Below, in pieces: positions 60,591-64,000 of a stretch of 64,000 bases of DNA (the first letter of the stretch is position 1; the number at the start of each line of letters is the position of its first letter). The notes under the pieces are model-generated. The model saw only the letters and a program-made list of their open reading frames with translations, did not search any database and was not told the DNA's origin. The stretch covers positions 2,852,001 through 2,916,000 of the forward strand of contig NZ_CP046128.1 of NCBI RefSeq assembly GCF_038738535.1, given 5' to 3'. Origin of the DNA: Bacillus pumilus. GTDB taxonomy: Bacteria > Bacillota > Bacilli > Bacillales > Bacillaceae. Made by a program: the position numbers and the translations under genes.

Positions 60591-62606
60591 TTACGTATTG
60601 GTCAGGAGAACAGCTTCCATGTCATTGATATACTCCCTTAAATGATGGGCAATGTCACGATTGATTTCACCATCTTCATACAAAGTTTGAATTTCATTTC
60701 GTATTGTCTGTACAGCTTGGAAGTTAAGCTCTTTTTTCTTCCGGTCAAATGAACGGTCTTTTTGCTGAAAGAAGCTTGGACCGTGTTCACATCGATAAAT
60801 GACTTGGTTGTAAAAACCAATCACTTGATGACACGTTTGTTTATTTTCATCGGTCATATGCTGTTTGATCGAGTCCACAGCAGCCTCAGCCGTTTTCTTA
60901 CGGATTTGTTTGTACGAGCCCTCGTTTTCTAAAATGCCGCTGGAAACGTGCTGATTCGGCCGCCATAATTGGAGCCATTGAAGCAAGCGCAGAAACTTCA
61001 CTTTTGAAAAACGGATTTTGAAGGAGTTTGAATACAGCATTTCGAGCTCATGAAATCTTTCTTGCAGCTCATAGGCTTCTTCTTTATCGATTTTCTCTTC
61101 CTCAATGAGCTGTTGCAGCTTCATCTGCTCAGCTTTGATTCCGTGCAGCCTGATTTTTCTCTCTTGTTTTCTCATCCCGAATTGATACGGTTCACGCTGG
61201 ATATTGCGCAGCTTCATTCGGTAATCATTGATGAGTGCAAGAGACACTTCCCTGTTGTCTTCATTCATCCCTTCTCTTAAGGTTTTAATGGCACTTCTTA
61301 GCAGCTTCCGTTTCGCATGCTGAATCTTTGTATCCAAGTCCACGGCGATTTGCTTGTCTTTTTTCTCAGATAAAAGAGGCAGTAGCACACTAGCTAAAAT
61401 GAGTGTACATAAGATGACGCCTGCTGCGAGGAAAATAATCAAATGCCGTTCAGGAAACGGTGATCCGTCCGCAAGTGTAAATGGGATGGAGAAGGCACCG
61501 GCTAATGTCACAGCCCCACGAACACCAGAGAATGTCATGAGCATCGAGGCGCGAAGCTTCGGTTTTTTCACGTTTTGCTTTTTCGTTGCACTCCAATTCC
61601 CTGCCCAGAACAGCCATACCCATAAGAACCTCAGGATCATAAGACACAGCGTGATGATTAAGATGTAACTGATGACCTGCATATTATTAAAGGCTTCATC
61701 CTGGAAAATGACCGTCGATACATCAGGAATCTGCAATCCAAGGATAACGAAAACAAGTCCGTTTAAAATAAATAAAATAATATTCCATGTGTTTGACGAA
61801 GCAATTTGCAGTTTGGCTAAATTTGCTTCCATTCGATCCTGCTCAATGGCATGTGTCACACCGCCAGCAACAACCGCTAAAATACCGGATACACCAATTT
61901 CTTCCGCTGCTAAATAGATGACAAATGGTGTAAGAATTTGCAGGATGATGTGCATCGTGACATCGTCCATTCCTAGACGGCGGAGGAAATAGCGAAAACG
62001 AATGATAAAAAAGGATAGAATAAATCCAGTCAATAGACCACCTGCGGCAATCAGGACAAAGCTAAAGGATGCCTCAGCAATTGAAAAAGCGCCAGTTACT
62101 GTTGCTGCAATGGCAAATTTAAAGGCAACAAGTCCTGATGCATCGTTCATCAATCCCTCGCCTTCCAGCAGCCTCATGATACCCTTTGGCATGTTCACAC
62201 GGCTGGAAAGAGCACTGACTGCTACCACATCTGTCGGTGATAAAATCGCTGCAAGCGCAAATGCGGCTGGAAGCGGAATGCTTGGGATCATCCAATGGAT
62301 GGTATATCCTGCTACAATGACTGTCGCAAATACTAACCCTAGGGCTAACAGAAGAATCGGCGCTCTTAATTTCCACAGCTCGTCCCTTGGGGTACGCTTC
62401 CCGTCATTAAATAACAGCGGCGCAATGAATAAAACGAAGAATAGTTCGGGATTTAAAGAAATATGTAAACCTGAAGGAAAAGCTGCCACCAATATTCCTA
62501 AGCCCACTTGAATTAACGGGACTGGAATAAAGGGGACAAAACGATTGATAATATTAGATGATGCGATGAGTGCTAGTAATACGAGCACTGCCAAAAAAAT
62601 CTCCAC
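60591..62606 (-). CDS. nhaK: NhaK, Na+/H+ (K+) antiporter of the CPA1 family
   Basis: Monovalent cation/proton antiporter, 671 aa. About twelve helices in the first 430 residues; ion-binding motif [13 protein letters not shown] with the paired Asp region, and [15 protein letters not shown]. The C-terminal cytosolic part of some 240 residues is charged and coiled. GTG start at 62606 with GGAGGG. In B. subtilis NhaK exchanges Na+, K+, Li+ or Rb+ for H+. Confidence 0.94.
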   Translation of the reverse strand: MEIFLAVLVLLALIASSNIINRFVPFIPVPLIQVGLGILVAAFPSGLHISLNPELFFVLFIAPLLFNDGKRTPRDELWKLRAPILLLALGLVFATVIVAGYTIHWMIPSIPLPAAFALAAILSPTDVVAVSALSSRVNMPKGIMRLLEGEGLMNDASGLVAFKFAIAATVTGAFSIAEASFSFVLIAAGGLLTGFILSFFIIRFRYFLRRLGMDDVTMHIILQILTPFVIYLAAEEIGVSGILAVVAGGVTHAIEQDRMEANLAKLQIASSNTWNIILFILNGLVFVILGLQIPDVSTVIFQDEAFNNMQVISYILIITLCLMILRFLWVWLFWAGNWSATKKQNVKKPKLRASMLMTFSGVRGAVTLAGAFSIPFTLADGSPFPERHLIIFLAAGVILCTLILASVLLPLLSEKKDKQIAVDLDTKIQHAKRKLLRSAIKTLREGMNEDNREVSLALINDYRMKLRNIQREPYQFGMRKQERKIRLHGIKAEQMKLQQLIEEEKIDKEEAYELQERFHELEMLYSNSFKIRFSKVKFLRLLQWLQLWRPNQHVSSGILENEGSYKQIRKKTAEAAVDSIKQHMTDENKQTCHQVIGFYNQVIYRCEHGPSFFQQKDRSFDRKKKELNFQAVQTIRNEIQTLYEDGEINRDIAHHLREYINDMEAVLLTNT

Positions 62607-62756
62607 TAGTACGTGTCCCTCCTATTTCAATTTTTTCGTCAAGTTTTGCTTACATGTAAAGATGTGTTCATTCCATGTTGATTCATCCGTCCGATCATAG
62701 GTGCTTCTTTAGTATTCCGCAAAATGTGAAACCAACACATAACAATCCATCTAGGC

Positions 62757-62785
62757 AAAAAAAGGCTGAATCCAGATATTCAGCC
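62757..62785 (-). terminator. Orphan intrinsic terminator
   Basis: GGCTGAAT/ATTCAGCC stem, T-run of seven on the minus strand. No clear coding gene ends here; it suggests a small RNA or very short gene. Confidence 0.75.
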
Positions 62786-62896
62786 AGCTGACAAAATTTT
62801 CATCACATGTATTGTTCTAATGATGAACAAAAAGACCCTGCTTTTATTTTACACGAAAACTCCATTACCTGCTGACATCCAGCTCGTATCAAACAC

Positions 62897-62922
62897 AAAA
62901 AAAAGAGCGAAACCGCTCTTTT
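62897..62922 (-). terminator. Terminator of yvgT
   Basis: AAAAGAGCG/CGCTCTTTT stem with eight T on the minus strand, directly after the yvgT stop. Confidence 0.9.
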
Positions 62923-62928
62923 CTCGTT

Positions 62929-63540
62929 TTACCCTTTATTTAAAAAATAAGACCTAGCGGGAAGCCGCCATTTGAATAGGTAGGAACAAACCCTGCATAC
63001 GACAAGGATGAGAAACAGCAAATACAAAGCAATCTCTCCTTGTGCTAAACCGAGTCCTACGAGTAAGCCGCCAAGTGCTGCCCAAACTGCGTAAATCTCC
63101 GCTTTTAGCACAAGCGGCTTTCGCCCTGCCAATAAATCACGCACAATTCCGCCTCCGCTTCCAGTCAAAATGGCTGCCACAATGACCGCACTGAGCGGAA
63201 GCTCTCTTTGCACAGCAAATAATGCACCTTGAATCGCAAACGCTGCTAAACCAATCGCATCCGAGAAATTCCCCCATGTGCTCCAGTGCTTGAGCAAAAG
63301 CTTTGGAAAAAGAAACACAATCGTAATGGATACAAGAGCAATGGTAAACATTTTGCCCTGTGACCATAAAGCAGACACCGGAAGACCGATTAATAGATTT
63401 CGAATCGCTCCACCGCCAAATGCTGTCACAATCCCTAAAATGTACACACCAAGAATATCGTACTCTTCCTCCATTGCTACTATCGCACCACTAATGGCGA
63501 ATGCGATAATACCAATGATACTTAAGACTTCCCATGCCAT
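62929..63540 (-). CDS. yvgT: YvgT, UPF0126 (TRIC-like) membrane protein
   Basis: A 203-aa membrane protein with seven helices in two similar halves: VLSIIGIIAFAISGAIVAMEEEYDILGVYILGIVTAFGGGAIRN and DAIGLAAFAIQGALFAVQRELPLSAVIVAAILTGSGGGIVRD. The conserved GGG-RD/RN motifs mark the UPF0126/TRIC-like cation channel family. Physiological role unknown. GGAGATAAGCGG precedes the ATG. Confidence 0.92.
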   Translation of the reverse strand: MAWEVLSIIGIIAFAISGAIVAMEEEYDILGVYILGIVTAFGGGAIRNLLIGLPVSALWSQGKMFTIALVSITIVFLFPKLLLKHWSTWGNFSDAIGLAAFAIQGALFAVQRELPLSAVIVAAILTGSGGGIVRDLLAGRKPLVLKAEIYAVWAALGGLLVGLGLAQGEIALYLLFLILVVCRVCSYLFKWRLPARSYFLNKG

Positions 63541-63650
63541 TTTCCGCTTATCTCCTTACATGATCTGATCATCTAACACTACTCCCTTAATGTATATCTG
63601 ACATAAGCGAAAAGCAATACAAATTTTCTTTAAATTTTATCTTTTTGCAA

Positions 63651-63684
63651 AAATAAAAAATAGCCCGCTTAAAAGCAGGCTATC
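63651..63684 (-). terminator. Terminator of bdbC
   Basis: ATAGCCTGCTT/AAGCGGGCTAT stem followed by TTTTTATTTT on the minus strand. Confidence 0.9.
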
Positions 63685-63686
63685 TC

Positions 63687-64000
63687 TCAATCTTCTTTTG
63701 CATTTAACAGCAGCATACTGATGATGATAAGAATAAATGCAATGAGAGCCAATAGTGGAATGGTAATAAAACCAAACCAGTTCAGATAATCAACGGAACA
63801 AGGAATGCCGCTTAGGCAAGGGCGAATCGACGCAAAGCCCGGGATCTTTTGTTCCATATAATGATAGATGGAAAAGCCAGCACCAATCACAGCCAAAGGC
63901 AGTACGTAATACTTCACTTTGACATCGCCCCGGAACGTAGCAATTCCAAGTAAGAGCACGAGCGGGTACATGAAAATGCGCTGAAACCAGCACATATCGC
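63687..64000 (-). CDS. bdbC: BdbC, thiol-disulfide oxidoreductase (C-terminal part)
   Basis: Membrane DsbB-like oxidoreductase that re-oxidises BdbD; about 103 C-terminal residues are visible. The segment DMCWFQRIFMYPL is the end of the first active-site CxxC loop and the next helix. The second extracellular pair is RPCLSGIPC. Two more helices follow before a short KED end. The start, and bdbD, lie beyond the right edge. An internal ATG at 63995 is not the true start. Confidence 0.9.
   Translation of the reverse strand, partial: DMCWFQRIFMYPLVLLLGIATFRGDVKVKYYVLPLAVIGAGFSIYHYMEQKIPGFASIRPCLSGIPCSVDYLNWFGFITIPLLALIAFILIIISMLLLNAKED

Larger units (their letters stand above)
62607..62928. other. 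Gap between nhaK and yvgT with two minus-strand terminators
   Basis: 322 bases without a sure gene. The terminator of yvgT is at 62897-62922. A second terminator at 62757-62785 (GGCTGAAT/ATTCAGCC plus T-run) faces the same way with nothing annotated between. A 20-codon ORF at 62803-62865 (MEFSCKIKAG...) lies in between but its ribosome site is poor. The rest is the nhaK promoter area. Confidence 0.6.

Noticed and set aside
62002-62511. 169-residue open frame on the plus strand
   Set aside because: It is the antisense shadow of nhaK, has low-complexity composition and no ribosome site.
1-64000. CRISPR arrays, tRNA/rRNA genes, insertion sequences, prophage genes
   Set aside because: No repeated spacer pattern, cloverleaf, rRNA sequence, transposase or integrase was seen on either strand.

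Overview
The window is chromosomal DNA from a Bacillus of the pumilus group (B. pumilus, safensis or altitudinis type). Gene content and order follow the B. subtilis chromosome from the suf operon through the yus, lia/gerA, yvr/fhu and yvg regions, but several B. subtilis genes are absent (proline dehydrogenase, most of yusO-yusT, mrgA, yvrD/yvrE, cysIJ, helD, yvgO). Other blocks sit in their place. Shine-Dalgarno sites are strong, TTG/GTG starts are frequent and intrinsic terminators are clear, as expected for this genus. No tRNA, rRNA, CRISPR array, insertion sequence or prophage was seen.

Layout. 1-4.3 kb: 3' part... the N-terminal end of sufC, a small solitary gene with an apparent ATT start, yurZ, and the methionine importer metNPQ behind a SAM (S-box) riboswitch. 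4.3-6.7 kb: yusD-yusE-yusF-yusG-gcvH-yusI. 6.7-12.2 kb: the fatty-acid beta-oxidation operon fadN-fadA-fadE with a FadR box. 12.3-13.1 kb: small spore genes (yuzL, yusN-like, CotF-like). 13.1-15.9 kb: yusU, yusV (siderophore ATPase with Fur box), yusW, yusZ. 15.9-19.6 kb: htrB divergent from cssRS (secretion stress). 19.6-26.8 kb: a small ORF, yuxN, fumC, yvzF and the germinant receptor operon gerAA-AB-AC. 26.8-31.4 kb: the cell-envelope stress operon liaIH-GFSR. 31.5-35.4 kb: cobalamin uptake and adenosylation (yvrC-yvrB-yvrA-yvqK). 35.6-42.5 kb: a galacturonate block uxaC-exuR-uxaB-uxaA-GH28 with paired operators. 42.7-45.2 kb: two-component pair yvrG/yvrH. 45.3-49.4 kb: ferric hydroxamate uptake fhuBGC divergent from fhuD, with two Fur boxes. 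49.5-51.3 kb: yvsH permease behind a lysine riboswitch. 51.4-56.3 kb: a small ORF, a MarR regulator, yvsG, the LTA primase yvgJ and molybdate uptake modA-modB. 56.3-58.5 kb: a visibly AT-rich cassette of a secreted tryptophan-rich protein with an ABC transporter. 58.7-64 kb: yvgN, a ROK fructokinase, nhaK, yvgT and the C-terminal part of bdbC.

How it works together. Several units are metal- or metabolite-controlled uptake systems (Met, Lys, Fe-siderophore, B12, Mo). Others are envelope or secretion stress systems (LiaRS, CssRS/HtrB, YvgJ, BdbC). The most novel-looking piece is the secreted-protein/ABC cassette between modB and yvgN, which looks acquired and resembles a bacteriocin/self-protection module; that function is inference only. 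Other points for review are non-canonical starts (ATT for a 65-codon gene, CTG for liaF), a start codon inside an 11-bp hairpin (yusG), and the absence of the B12 riboswitch that B. subtilis has before yvrC.
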